Below are positions 50,344 to 60,656 of a stretch of DNA of 64,000 bases, in pieces. A program made the position numbers and the translations under genes. Position 1 is the first letter of the stretch, and each line of letters begins with the position of its first letter. A model generated the notes under the pieces. It searched no databases and was not told where the DNA came from. It saw only the letters and a list, made by a program, of their open reading frames with translations. The DNA is from Rathayibacter oskolensis (GTDB lineage: Bacteria > Actinomycetota > Actinomycetes > Actinomycetales > Microbacteriaceae): the NCBI RefSeq assembly GCF_900177245.1, contig NZ_FXBM01000002.1:248001-312000 (forward strand). The letters run 5' to 3'.

Positions 50344-53082
50344 TTAGTCGTCCGCGGACGGATTCAGGGTGCCGTCGGTCGACAGGACCATCGGCAGCTG
50401 CTGCCGGCGCGAGATCCCGAGCTTCTGGAACGCCGCGTACAGGTGCGAACCCACCGTCCGAGGCGAGACGAAGAGGCGCTCACCGATGGCGCGGTTGCTC
50501 ATACCTCGCGCCGCGAGTGTGCAGACACGAAGCTCCTGCGGGGTGAGCAGTTCGAGGCTTCGCCGCCCGGAGGCCGACGATCTCTCCCCAGCGGCCCGGA
50601 GTGCTTCTCGCACACGTTCCTCCCAGGCCGGCGCGGGCATCGCCTCGAAGAGATCGAGGGCGGCGTGCAGAACGGAGCGGGCAGCATCGCCCCGGCCTGT
50701 CCGGTGAAGACGTCGGCCCAGTCGGAGGAGCGCGCGAGCCTGGAAGTACGGGATCGGCCAGCGCTCGTGACGCACCGCCTCCCACGCCGACTCGAGTCGG
50801 TCGTCGGTCACGAGCGCGAGCCGGGCGTAGTCGACGGCCGCCCGAACCATGGGTGCGTGCCAGCGCGCGTGGAGCACTTCGAGGTCCGCCAGCCGTCGCT
50901 CGGCGTCTGTGCGCTTGCCGGACTCCAGCGCGGCGTCGACGAAGTCGTGGGAGGTCACGACGGCGAACCACGGGTGATAAGCATCGTCATCGGGGTCGAA
51001 GAGGCAGCGGAGGTACTCGAGGGCATCCGCCGCTCGGCCGGAGACGAGATGCGCGGCCCCGGCCGCCCCGAGGACTGTCGCTCGCATCGCGCTGGAGCGG
51101 AGGACTTGGCGGCCCGCCTCGCTCCCGCCCGCGATCCGCTCGATGTCCGGCGATTGACCGTCGAGGGCGTCGAACCAGGCGAGCGCGCATCGCGCCGCGG
51201 CAGAGAAGCCCGGGTCTCCCAGGTCGCGGCCGAGCATCACGGCCTGCTCTGCGAGGACACGGGCCGTCGTGACGTCGCCGGCGAGGTAGGTGGTCATGGA
51301 ATCGCCCATGAGCGCCTGAGGAAACGTCCGTAGGTCCCCCCGCGCCCGCATGCTCGCGAGAGCCCGATCGAGCAGGACGCGGGCCGTGTCGATCTCGCCG
51401 ACGAGGTTGAGCGCATACCCGAGGAGCCATGCCGATTCCTCGTCCAGGGCCGTCGGAGCCGAGGCGAGCGCATGTTCCAGCACGCTGTCGCCGCGAGCCA
51501 CCGGCTCGGTCCGGGCCGCCAAGAGGATCGACCGCGGATCGTCGTCCGGGAGCGCGAGGGCCTCGATGACGACGAGCATCGGGTCGCCCGGGTTCGCCTC
51601 GGAGGTGTGATCCCACGCGATAGCGGCCAGATGCAGCAGAGCGGCCGCAGCGAGTTCTCTCCCGCCGGCCGCCTGCATCTCGGAGACGGCGTGCAGCGCC
51701 GGCTCGAGGTCGCCAGCAGCGAGCCGGTTCGTGCTGGTGGGCAGGGTCTCGGCGACCCACTTCGCGCGCGCCGCGAGCAGCCGATCAGGCGCCTCGTCGC
51801 GTGCCCGCTGCACCAGGAGCGACGCTTCCGAGATCCTCCCCGACAGGCCGGCGAGTTCCGCGGCGACGACACGCCGTTCGACTCGGCGGGCGACGTCCGA
51901 TGTCAGTTCGGCCGCGCGCTCGTAGGCGCGGCTCGCGGCGAACGGGTCGGACATCGCCGCGCTGCCGTCGCCGAGCGCGGCGATCTCCTCTGCGAGCGGA
52001 TCGTCGTGGCCGGTGGCCAGCTCGGCACGCCACCAGATCGTCCGCGCCGGATCGTGCTCGTGCTCGAGCACGAGCGACCGCAGAACTGCGGCCCGCTCGG
52101 TCGGCGACGCCGCTGTCAGCACCGCCGACTGGACGAGCGGATGGCGGAACCGGATGGCGCGCGGAGCGCCCCACTCGAGGAGTGAGGACGCTGACGCCTG
52201 CTCCGTCCATGTCGGCGCGGGGAACCGCCCGATGGTGCGCGCGGCCACGCGCGCCGCTTCCTCCGCGCTGGTGCCCTCGGACAGCGCGACGGCGAGCACG
52301 GCCAGCCTGATCGTCTGGTCCAGCTTCGCGTATCGATCGGCGAACTCCTGCTCGACCCTGCCCACGGTGGGTCGATCCCGCGTCCGGCCCGCTGATGCCG
52401 AGCGGCCGAGTTCGCGCAGCGCCAGCGGATTGCCCTCGGCTCGAAGCAAGAGGTCGCGTCGAGCCTGACCCCGGGGAGCCTCGGGAATCCCCTCGAGAAG
52501 TTCGTCGGCAGCCGCCTCGTCCAGCGGGGCGAGATGCAGGCGTCGAAGCCCCGTCTCCACCGCAGTGTCCGTGTCCCGTGTGGTCATGACCATGACGATC
52601 GGATCCTCGGCGACACGTCGCGCCATCATCCGCAGTGCCCACTCGGACGGCACGTCGATCCAGTGCAGGTCTTCGGCGACGACCAGGAGGGGATGCTCGG
52701 CGGCGGCATCGGAGAGCAGGGTCAGCGCCGCGAGTCCTGCGAGCAGCGGCGAGGGCTGGACACCAGTCTCGACCCCGAATGCGACGTCCAGCGCGTGTCG
52801 CTGCGGTGCAGGCAGCGACGCGATGCTGCCCCGCAGCGGGTACAGGAGCATGTGCAGCGCGGCGTACGGCTCCGTCGACTCGGCTATGGTGCCGATGGTC
52901 GTGAGGATCCGTGCGCCGCGGCCGGTCGCGTACTCGATGACGTCCGTGACCAGCGACGACTTGCCGATCCCCGCTTCTCCGTCGATCACGAACGCGGAAC
53001 CGCCGTTGTCGACGTCGCGGATGGCGTCTCGGAGGGCCTCTGTCTCCCGCTCGCGTCCGACGACGGGCTTGGCCACCGTCAT
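50344..53082 (-). CDS. LAL-type LuxR regulator (AAA/STAND ATPase with LuxR HTH)
   Basis: A 912-residue MalT-like regulator. Walker A is VIDGEAGIGKSSLVTD (residues ~32-47), Walker B LLVVAEDLHWIDV, and the sensor region VMVMTTRDTD. A helical repeat region extends to about residue 830. The LuxR HTH is LLTPQELRVCTLAARGMSNR followed by FVSPRTVGSHLYAAFQKLG. The ATG at 53082 is 6 nt after a CATACT box. It lies directly upstream, on the same strand, of two hydrolase genes (138-bp gap), which are probably its targets. It is a paralogue of 19823-22627. Confidence 0.9.
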   Translation of the reverse strand: MTVAKPVVGRERETEALRDAIRDVDNGGSAFVIDGEAGIGKSSLVTDVIEYATGRGARILTTIGTIAESTEPYAALHMLLYPLRGSIASLPAPQRHALDVAFGVETGVQPSPLLAGLAALTLLSDAAAEHPLLVVAEDLHWIDVPSEWALRMMARRVAEDPIVMVMTTRDTDTAVETGLRRLHLAPLDEAAADELLEGIPEAPRGQARRDLLLRAEGNPLALRELGRSASAGRTRDRPTVGRVEQEFADRYAKLDQTIRLAVLAVALSEGTSAEEAARVAARTIGRFPAPTWTEQASASSLLEWGAPRAIRFRHPLVQSAVLTAASPTERAAVLRSLVLEHEHDPARTIWWRAELATGHDDPLAEEIAALGDGSAAMSDPFAASRAYERAAELTSDVARRVERRVVAAELAGLSGRISEASLLVQRARDEAPDRLLAARAKWVAETLPTSTNRLAAGDLEPALHAVSEMQAAGGRELAAAALLHLAAIAWDHTSEANPGDPMLVVIEALALPDDDPRSILLAARTEPVARGDSVLEHALASAPTALDEESAWLLGYALNLVGEIDTARVLLDRALASMRARGDLRTFPQALMGDSMTTYLAGDVTTARVLAEQAVMLGRDLGDPGFSAAARCALAWFDALDGQSPDIERIAGGSEAGRQVLRSSAMRATVLGAAGAAHLVSGRAADALEYLRCLFDPDDDAYHPWFAVVTSHDFVDAALESGKRTDAERRLADLEVLHARWHAPMVRAAVDYARLALVTDDRLESAWEAVRHERWPIPYFQARALLRLGRRLHRTGRGDAARSVLHAALDLFEAMPAPAWEERVREALRAAGERSSASGRRSLELLTPQELRVCTLAARGMSNRAIGERLFVSPRTVGSHLYAAFQKLGISRRQQLPMVLSTDGTLNPSADD

Positions 53083-53271
53083 GCGGCAAGTATGTCAGCG
53101 ACGCTCGTTCTCGCCAGTGCGTAGCTGGTCCCCGGCCGTACCGTGGCTCCCCGATCGGCACATCCGCGTTCGAATGATTCTCGTCCTGTGAACCGCAGCG
53201 ATAAGCGGCGGCTTTTCTGTCGCCCCGGTCACCCGTGAGCCGATCGCCCGACGGGCACTGAGAACCCTCTG

Positions 53272-53318
53272 GGCGGGGATCCCGGATCCCCGCCGAGGCC
53301 GAGGCGCGGTGACGCCTC
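53272..53318 (-). terminator. Two adjacent hairpins downstream of the aldo/keto reductase
   Basis: A perfect 10-bp inverted repeat (53272-53281 and 53285-53294, loop CCG) and a 6-bp one (53301-53306 and 53313-53318) lie 57-103 bp beyond the stop of the minus-strand AKR gene at 53375. The rest of the 292-bp gap 53083-53374 holds the LAL regulator promoter region and nothing else I can identify. Confidence 0.5.
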
Positions 53319-53374
53319 AGCCTTGGTCCCGCGAGAAGACTGCGCTGGCATTGCTCTCAGGGGGGCGTTGCGAG

Positions 53375-54761
<1,387 letters not shown>

Positions 54762-54771
54762 CGATGCTCCT

Positions 54772-54791
54772 AAGTAAGTGGTCTCTTACTT
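54772..54791. promoter_or_regulatory. Palindromic operator between the DUF385 and TetR genes
   Basis: AAGTAAG (54772-54778), a 6-nt spacer and CTTACTT (54785-54791) form a perfect inverted repeat. A further related half site (GTAAGAAGAC near 54806-54815) is close to the TetR -10 box. It lies in the 73-bp divergent gap and is the likely binding site of the adjacent TetR protein, allowing repression of both directions. Confidence 0.65.
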
Positions 54792-54822
54792 GGAGACTAG
54801 CGTATGTAAGAAGACGTTTCAC

Positions 54823-54828
54823 TAGGCT
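54823..54828 (+). promoter_or_regulatory. TANNNT -10 box, leaderless
   Basis: TAGGCT ends 6 nt before the ATG at 54835 of the TetR gene. Confidence 0.5.
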
Positions 54829-54834
54829 GGGTGG

Positions 54835-55461
54835 ATGAAGCGAGACGCCGAGGCGACCAGGGAGCGGATTCTGGCAGCCGCTTCGATCGAGTTCGCCGAG
54901 CGCGGGCTCGCCGGCGCTCGTATCGACCGGATCGCTGCGGGCGCCGCATCCAATGTCCGTCTCATCTACGCCCACTTCGTCAGCAAGGAGAACCTCTTCG
55001 CCCTGACGCTCGACCGCGAGTTGACAGCGATGGCAACGGCCGTCCCGGTCGATGTCGACGACCTGCCCGGCTGGGTCGGGCGGTTGTTCGACTACCACCA
55101 CGCGCGCCCCTCCGGGGTGCGGATCAGCCTGTGGCGGGAGCTCGAGCGACCCGATCTCGGACCGGACGATGCTCGCGTCTATGCCGAGAAGGTCGAGTCG
55201 ATGCTGCCGGTCTTCGGTGATCGAGCGGCTGCGATCGACGTGCTCGTGCTCCTTTACGGCATGGCGCAGGCCTGGTTCTTCACCCCTGTCGGACTACGAG
55301 GAGTGGACGGAAGCGACCCGCTGGGCGACGACCGCATCCTCAACCATCGACGCACCCTGATCGCAGCCGCCAGCGCCCTCACCGAGAATCGCCAGCGTGT
55401 GCAGAGTCACCCGCCGGTGCAGCATGACAGTCGAATGGTCTCGCAGAACACAGCTCGCTGA
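54835..55461 (+). CDS. TetR family transcriptional regulator
   Basis: A 208-residue repressor. The HTH is at residues ~5-50 (RDAEATRERILAAASIEFAE, RIDRIAAGAASNVRLIYAHF, KENLFALTL). The ligand-binding part is of the TetR_C type with WVGRLFDYHHARPSGVRISL. Its last 25 residues (NRQRVQSHPPVQHDSRMVSQ) are not typical and may be read-through past an older end point. It is divergent from the DUF385-AKR operon across a palindromic operator and probably represses that operon and itself. Confidence 0.85.
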   Translation: MKRDAEATRERILAAASIEFAERGLAGARIDRIAAGAASNVRLIYAHFVSKENLFALTLDRELTAMATAVPVDVDDLPGWVGRLFDYHHARPSGVRISLWRELERPDLGPDDARVYAEKVESMLPVFGDRAAAIDVLVLLYGMAQAWFFTPVGLRGVDGSDPLGDDRILNHRRTLIAAASALTENRQRVQSHPPVQHDSRMVSQNTAR

Positions 55462-55484
55462 CGCGACTTCGACGCGATGAACGC

Positions 55485-55584
55485 CCAGCGCCTGCGGAAG
55501 ACTTGCCGGATGACATCCGAAGCGCGAATGCCCGACCCTCGGACGCCGGCAGCGGGCGCGACACCGACCCTGCCGCCGGCCCTG
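55485..55584 (+). repeat. 100-bp dispersed repeat, copy 2 (start of the serine hydrolase gene)
   Basis: Matches 48393-48492 at 98 of 100 positions. Here it forms the region before and including the first 19 codons of the serine hydrolase. It starts 24 bp after the TetR stop. Confidence 0.9.
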
Positions 55585-57048
55585 GTCGACGCGCTCGTGC
55601 AGCGCCTCGCCTCCTCGCCGCCGACCGCGCCGTCGACGACGTTCGCCCTCTTCGACCGCGAGGGGGTCCTCCTCCACCACAGCATCGGCGAGCACGGCAC
55701 CGACGGGCGCCCGCCCGCGCTCGGGACGGTCTACCGGATCGCGTCGATGTCGAAGAGCGTCGAGGCGGCGGCGGTGCTGGTGCTGCGCGACCGCGGGCTT
55801 CTCGACCTCGACGACCTCGTGTCGGCGCACGTGCCGGAGTTCGCCGATCCGGTCGACGACGGCTCCGTCGTGCCGGTCACGCTGCGGATGCTCCTGACCA
55901 ACTGCTCGGGGCTTCCGGAGGACAACGGCTGGGCCGACCACGTCATGGGGATGACGCGCGACGAGTTCCTCGCCGTCGTCGCGCGGGGCCTGGCCTTCAC
56001 CGAGCGGCCGGGAGGCGTGTACCAGTACTCGAACATCGGCTTCTGGCTGCTCGGGGTCGTCGTCGAGAACCTCACGGGGCAGACGTTCGCCGAGTTCGCG
56101 ACCTGCGCGCTCCTCGAGCCGCTCGGGCTCGACGACACGCGCTACGCAGTGTCCGACTACGACGACGACGACGACGTCGCGCGCGGGTTCAGCACCTACG
56201 ACGAGGGGGCGACCTGGGTCGAGCGGCCCGTCGTCGCCTCGGGAGCGGGCGCCTGCGCGGCGAGCCTGTTCAGCACGGTCACCGACATCGCCCGCTGGAG
56301 CGCCTGGCTCTCGAGCGCGTTCGACCCCGCGGAGTCGGGGGACGCGGTGCTCAGCCGGGCCTCCCGGCGCGAGATGCAGCGGGGCGCCACGATCATGCCG
56401 TCGATCACCGATCGGAGCGCGGAGGGCAGGGCCGAGGGCACCGCCTACGGGATGGGCCTCGTCCTCGAGCAGGACGTGCGGTTCGGCGCGATCGCGCAGC
56501 ACTCGGGCGGTCTGCCCGGCTGGTCGTCGAACATGCGCTGGCACCTCGCGTCGGGGATCGGGGTCGTCGTGTTCGCCAACGCCGACGGTGCGAAGCTCGG
56601 CCCCACGGCCGCCGCGCTGCTGCGCGCCGCACTGGAGGAGTTCGAGCCTCCCGCCCGCGAGATCGTGCTGCTGCCGTCGACGGTCGAGGCGGCACGGGCG
56701 ATCGAGGCTGCGATCGCCTCGGGCGACCTGACGGACGCCTCGGCGCTCTTCAGTCCGAACCTGCTCAGCGACGTCCCGGCCGAGGTGCGCGCCCGCCGCC
56801 TCGCCGCCGCGATCGCCGAGGTGGGCGGTCTCGCGGACGAACCCCGCCCGCTCGCCGACCGGCTGCTCTGGAGCGCCTCCGCCGCCCAGCTCTCGTTCGC
56901 CGTGCCGGGCCGCGAGGGCGAGCTGGAGTGCCGGTTCGAGATGACGCCGACAACGCCGGCCCTCGTGCAGCGCCTCGTCATCGTGAAGCGCGAGCCGACG
57001 ACTCCGCTCTCACCCGTGACGAGGAGCTACCGGCCGCGCCTGCCGTGA
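55528..57048 (+). CDS. Beta-lactamase-related serine hydrolase
   Basis: A 506-residue protein of the class C beta-lactamase/D-aminopeptidase/esterase group. The active-site motif SMSK (in YRIASMSKSVEAAA), the Y-S-N triad (YQYSN) and the KTG-equivalent HSGGLPG are all present in the right order. No signal peptide, so it is likely cytoplasmic. The C-terminal 110 residues are a lipocalin-like extra domain (TVEAARAIEAAIASG, LECRFEMTPTTPALVQRL). The start at ATG 55528 (MPDPRTP) is chosen over ATGs at 55477 and 55510 because the upstream residues are low-complexity. Esterase or peptidase activity is more likely than antibiotic hydrolysis. Confidence 0.85.
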   Translation: MPDPRTPAAGATPTLPPALVDALVQRLASSPPTAPSTTFALFDREGVLLHHSIGEHGTDGRPPALGTVYRIASMSKSVEAAAVLVLRDRGLLDLDDLVSAHVPEFADPVDDGSVVPVTLRMLLTNCSGLPEDNGWADHVMGMTRDEFLAVVARGLAFTERPGGVYQYSNIGFWLLGVVVENLTGQTFAEFATCALLEPLGLDDTRYAVSDYDDDDDVARGFSTYDEGATWVERPVVASGAGACAASLFSTVTDIARWSAWLSSAFDPAESGDAVLSRASRREMQRGATIMPSITDRSAEGRAEGTAYGMGLVLEQDVRFGAIAQHSGGLPGWSSNMRWHLASGIGVVVFANADGAKLGPTAAALLRAALEEFEPPAREIVLLPSTVEAARAIEAAIASGDLTDASALFSPNLLSDVPAEVRARRLAAAIAEVGGLADEPRPLADRLLWSASAAQLSFAVPGREGELECRFEMTPTTPALVQRLVIVKREPTTPLSPVTRSYRPRLP

Positions 57049-57056
57049 TGCCGCCC

Positions 57057-59396
57057 TCATTCCCTCCACTCGAGCTCGACGTGCACGGGCTCGCGGCCGA
57101 CGCGCAGGCGTGACCCCTCCGCGGCGACGCCGCCGATCCGGAGGGAGGCTCCGCGCGGACCGCGCACCAGGGTCCCCTCCACGGGTGCGAGCCACTCGGC
57201 GCCCGGCACGCGCCGCACGGTCAGCGAGGCGCGTCCCGGCGCCCACTCCAGCCGATCGACGATCAGACCGCCGCGCGCCCGCAGCCCCATGACGGAGCCG
57301 CTCGCCCACGCCGAGGGCAGCGCCGGCAGCACCGTCAGGGAGTCGCCCGTCGAGCCGAGCAGCATGGCCGCGACCAGTCCCGGCAGACCGCCGCTCGCGT
57401 CGAGGTTGAAGATGCGCCCGGCGTCGTGCCGGGTCGTCAGCGTCGGGCTCCAGTGCTCCACGGCGAGCCACTCGGCGCAGGTCAGTGCCGCCTCCGCGTC
57501 GCCGAGGGCCGCCGCCGCCGTGCCGACCTGGACCAGGCCGAACGCCATCTCCATGCGTCCCGGGGGAGCGGTGGGCGCCTCCGCCCGCCAGGCGATCTTG
57601 TCTGCGACGGTCCGGGCCGCCGCCGCGCGCAGTCGCGCCGCGCCGTCGCCCTCGAACGCGGGGTCGAGCTCGTACCAGAGCGGGTAGAGCTGGGAGGCGT
57701 GACGGTGCGCGATCTGCTCGGGCCACTGGGGGTCGAGCCACTCGGCGAGGGTGCCGTCGTCGGCCACCCGGTAGGGCGGCAGATCGCGCACGACCTCGGC
57801 CCAGCGAACATCGAGCGAGTCGTCGCCGCGCGCCCGGCCGAGCAGCGCCGTCGCCCGCGCGGCATCGCGGAGGATCGCCACGTCGATCGTCGCGTCGGTC
57901 GCGATCGGGACCCGCGCGCCTCCGGGAGTGTTCTCGGGGGAGTAGGACGGGATGAGGCGGCGGACACCGTCGACCACGGTCGTCGCGGTCTCGGCGAAGC
58001 GCAGCACCCCCTCCGTCAGCTCCCACAGCCGGTCGTCGACGAGGGAGCGGTCGCCCGTGGCCGACACGGCGTCGGCGGCGATCCGCAGCGCCCAGCCGCC
58101 GCAACCCGTCCAGAACAGGTGCGGGTAGGCCTCGCCGAAGTGGTCCGCCCGGCCGTGCGTCGACATCCTCGACGGCAGGAGCATCCCCTCGGCGCCGAAG
58201 ACGAGGCGCGCGTTGTCGCGGTAGTCGTCGAGGTGCGCGAGCAGCAGCTCGAGGAGGGAGAGGGCGAGCTCGGGCGTGCCCGTCGCGATCATCCCGGCCA
58301 TCGCGCCGTTCTGCACGTTGCCGTTGAGCGTGTAGTCGGCCGACCAGGCGGGCCGCCAGGTGCCCTGCCAGACGCCCTGGAGGGTCGGCGGCAGCTCGCC
58401 CGTCGACGCGATGATGTTCGCGCGCCCGCTGAGGTAGGCGATCTCGACGACGCGGCGTCGCGCGGCGTCGTCGCCCTCGCGGGCCCGTGCCCAGAGGTCC
58501 TCGGTGAGCGACGCCGAGGAGGCGCCGTGCAGGTCGAGGGCCGAGGCTCCCACGAGCTCGCCGTGCGCCGCCAGCTGCGTCCTCCGCAGCTCGTCCCACG
58601 ACGCGGCGCCCGCGGGCTCTCCGATCGCGTCGGGAGCGAGCGCGATCCTCAGGCGGGCCAGTCCCGGCGCACCGGGGCCGCTGGTCACGCTCGAGCGGGT
58701 GACGCCTCCGACGACCTGCCAGGCGGCTCCGGAGTCGGCGGCGACGCTCGCGCGGACGGCGTCACGCCCCTCGCCCGCGTCGGCGATCAGGAGGCCGCGG
58801 TCGCCGCCCTCGACCCGCGCGGTGACCGCGGCCGAGGCGTCGGGCACGCCGGTGTCGAACGAGGTGGCGTCGCCGGCGCCCAGGCCGAGCTCGATCGTGG
58901 TCGTGGTCTCGCGGTCGGACTCGAGCGCGAACCACGCGGACTCCCCGCCCCGCGGAGCGAGCAGGCGGAGCGCGTGACGCCCGCCCTCGAGGTCGGTCCA
59001 CTCGACGGCGGCCTCGCCCGCGAGCGGGTCGATCAGGCGTCGGGTCTCGGTGACGCCTCCGGGAGTGCGGATCGTGAGGGTGGCGCAGAGGCCCAGCGGA
59101 TCGGTCCAGATCAGGCCCTCGCCGTAGCCGCTCGCGCGGGCGCCGTCGGCGAGCGCGGCGCTCGCGGCGTCGGCGTCGCCTGCGAGGAGCGCGCGGTGCA
59201 GATCGTCGCGGACGGGCGAGAGATCGGGGGCATCGGGGCGCGCGTTCACCGGGAGGAACCATCGCTCGTGCGCCAGCGAGACGGTGATCGCGTCGGACGG
59301 GCCGTGCGCGACGGCTCCGATCCGACCGCTGCCGACGATCAGTCCCTCCTCCCAGGTCGGGGCGTCGGTCGCAGTGACGAAGACGGAGGCGGTCAT
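57057..59396 (-). CDS. Glycoside hydrolase family 95 (alpha-L-fucosidase/galactosidase type)
   Basis: A protein of about 779 residues. The N-terminal beta-domain has TWEEGLIVGSGRIGAVAHGP. The (alpha/alpha)6 barrel has LPPTLQGVWQGTWRPAWSAD, YTLNGNVQNG, GWALRIAADAV and RLIPSYSPENTP. These match GH95, which hydrolyses alpha-1,2-linked L-fucose or L-galactose. There is no signal peptide, so oligosaccharides would be imported first. The ATG at 59396 gives enough N-terminus. A TTG at 59501 with GGAGG five bases upstream is a serious alternative. It is divergent from a sugar isomerase. Three genes of L-arabinose use lie beyond. Confidence 0.85.
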   Translation of the reverse strand: MTASVFVTATDAPTWEEGLIVGSGRIGAVAHGPSDAITVSLAHERWFLPVNARPDAPDLSPVRDDLHRALLAGDADAASAALADGARASGYGEGLIWTDPLGLCATLTIRTPGGVTETRRLIDPLAGEAAVEWTDLEGGRHALRLLAPRGGESAWFALESDRETTTTIELGLGAGDATSFDTGVPDASAAVTARVEGGDRGLLIADAGEGRDAVRASVAADSGAAWQVVGGVTRSSVTSGPGAPGLARLRIALAPDAIGEPAGAASWDELRRTQLAAHGELVGASALDLHGASSASLTEDLWARAREGDDAARRRVVEIAYLSGRANIIASTGELPPTLQGVWQGTWRPAWSADYTLNGNVQNGAMAGMIATGTPELALSLLELLLAHLDDYRDNARLVFGAEGMLLPSRMSTHGRADHFGEAYPHLFWTGCGGWALRIAADAVSATGDRSLVDDRLWELTEGVLRFAETATTVVDGVRRLIPSYSPENTPGGARVPIATDATIDVAILRDAARATALLGRARGDDSLDVRWAEVVRDLPPYRVADDGTLAEWLDPQWPEQIAHRHASQLYPLWYELDPAFEGDGAARLRAAAARTVADKIAWRAEAPTAPPGRMEMAFGLVQVGTAAAALGDAEAALTCAEWLAVEHWSPTLTTRHDAGRIFNLDASGGLPGLVAAMLLGSTGDSLTVLPALPSAWASGSVMGLRARGGLIVDRLEWAPGRASLTVRRVPGAEWLAPVEGTLVRGPRGASLRIGGVAAEGSRLRVGREPVHVELEWRE

Positions 59397-59490
59397 GAGG
59401 CGGTGCGCGACGGTGCGCAGGTGGTCGAACGGATGGGTCGTTCCTTCCGGTGACGGCCTCCTGCCGAGCAGGGGGTCCTGATATGTTGCG

Positions 59491-59501
59491 TTGAACTTCA
59501 A
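59491..59501. promoter_or_regulatory. Palindrome in the GH95 / isomerase divergent region
   Basis: TTGAACTTCAA is a perfect 11-bp palindrome located between the divergent GH95 and sugar isomerase genes. It could be an operator, but no regulator gene is in the window beside it. It also overlaps the possible TTG start of the GH95 gene. Confidence 0.35.
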
Positions 59502-59561
59502 ATCATCCTCCCTGCGGCTCGCGGGCGCGCGGGGAATCGGCGACGAGAGTAAGGAACCGCA

Positions 59562-60566
59562 ATGACGCGACCGATCACGCTGTTCACGGGCCAGTGGGCC
59601 GACCTCCCCTTCGAGGAGGTGGCGCGCCTCGCAGGAGAGTGGGGCTACGACGGCCTCGAGATCGCCTGCTGGGGCGACCACATCGACGTCGCCCGCTGGG
59701 ACGACGCGGAGTACGTGCAGAGCCGGAAGGACATCCTCGCCCGCAACGGGCTCCAGGTCTTCGCCATCTCGAACCACCTCACCGGGCAGGCCGTCTGCGA
59801 CGACCCGATCGACGCCCGGCACCGCGACATCCTCAGCGACCGCGTCTGGGGCGACGGCGATCCGGAGGGCGTGCGGCAGCGCGCCGCGCAGGACCTCAAG
59901 GACACCGCGCGCTTCGCCGCCGCCCTCGGGGTGACGCAGGTCAACGGCTTCTCGGGCTCCTCGATCTGGAAGGGCGTCGCGATGTTCCCGCCCGCCTCCG
60001 ACGAGTGGATCGCCGCCGGCTACCAGGACTTCGCCGACCGCTTCGGCCCGATCCTCGACGTCTTCGAGGAGGTGGGCGTCCGCTTCGCCCTCGAGGTGCA
60101 CCCGAGCGAGATCGCCTACGACTACTGGACCGCGAAGCGCACGCTCGAGGCGATCGGGCACCGCGCGTCGTTCGGCTTCAACTTCGACCCCTCGCACTTC
60201 GTCTGGCAGCAGCTCGACAGCGTCGCGTTCATCCTCGACTTCGCCGACCACATCTTCCACGTGCACGTGAAGGAGTCGGTCACGAACCTCGACGGACGCA
60301 ACGGCGTGCTCGGCTCGCACCTGCCGTGGGCGAACCCGCGCCGCGGCTGGACCTTCGTCTCGACCGGGCACGGCGCGGTGCCGTGGGAGCCGGTGTTCCG
60401 CGCGCTCAACGCGATCGGCTACTCCGGCCCGACGAGCGTCGAGTGGGAGGACGCGGGCATGGACCGCCTGAGCGGTGCACCCGAGGCGCTCGCCTTCGTG
60501 CGCAAGCTCAACGCGATCACGCCCCCGGCCGACGCCTTCGACGCCGCCTTCTCGACCTCGCGCTGA
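59562..60566 (+). CDS. Sugar phosphate isomerase/epimerase family protein (xylose-isomerase-like TIM barrel)
   Basis: A 334-residue TIM-barrel protein. It starts [20 protein letters not shown] and has the AP-endonuclease-2/xylose isomerase-like metal-ligand pattern: Glu in LEIACWGDH, Glu in [13 protein letters not shown], Asp and His in [11 protein letters not shown] and HVHVKES, and the final Glu in TSVEWEDAG. Members isomerise or epimerise sugars or inositols. TAAGGA precedes the ATG. It is divergent from the GH95 gene and convergent with araA. Confidence 0.85.
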   Translation: MTRPITLFTGQWADLPFEEVARLAGEWGYDGLEIACWGDHIDVARWDDAEYVQSRKDILARNGLQVFAISNHLTGQAVCDDPIDARHRDILSDRVWGDGDPEGVRQRAAQDLKDTARFAAALGVTQVNGFSGSSIWKGVAMFPPASDEWIAAGYQDFADRFGPILDVFEEVGVRFALEVHPSEIAYDYWTAKRTLEAIGHRASFGFNFDPSHFVWQQLDSVAFILDFADHIFHVHVKESVTNLDGRNGVLGSHLPWANPRRGWTFVSTGHGAVPWEPVFRALNAIGYSGPTSVEWEDAGMDRLSGAPEALAFVRKLNAITPPADAFDAAFSTSR

Positions 60567-60572
60567 CGGGAG

Positions 60573-60646
60573 CCGCACAAGTAAGGCTGAAAGCCCGGAA
60601 CCGCCGAGGAATCGGAGGAATCGGGCTCTCAGCCTTACTTGTGCGG
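60573..60646. terminator. Long inverted repeat between convergent isomerase and araA genes
   Basis: 24-bp arms (60573-60596 and 60623-60646, one mismatch) with a 26-nt loop. The motif inside is ACAAGTAAGGCTGA. It starts 7 bp after the isomerase stop and ends 11 bp before the araA stop, so it probably ends both transcripts. The unusual length could also mean a mobile palindromic repeat. Confidence 0.7.
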
Positions 60647-60656
60647 ACCGGAGGAC

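Noticed and set aside
57426-59453. Long plus-strand frame opposite the GH95 gene
   Set aside because: It is a high-GC antisense shadow rich in Arg, Gly and Ala. The minus frame carries the GH95 motifs.
57057-60578. A single minus-strand frame of over 1100 codons
   Set aside because: It runs from the GH95 gene back through the antisense of the isomerase gene. Only the part from about 59396 (or 59501) downward has GH95 sequence.
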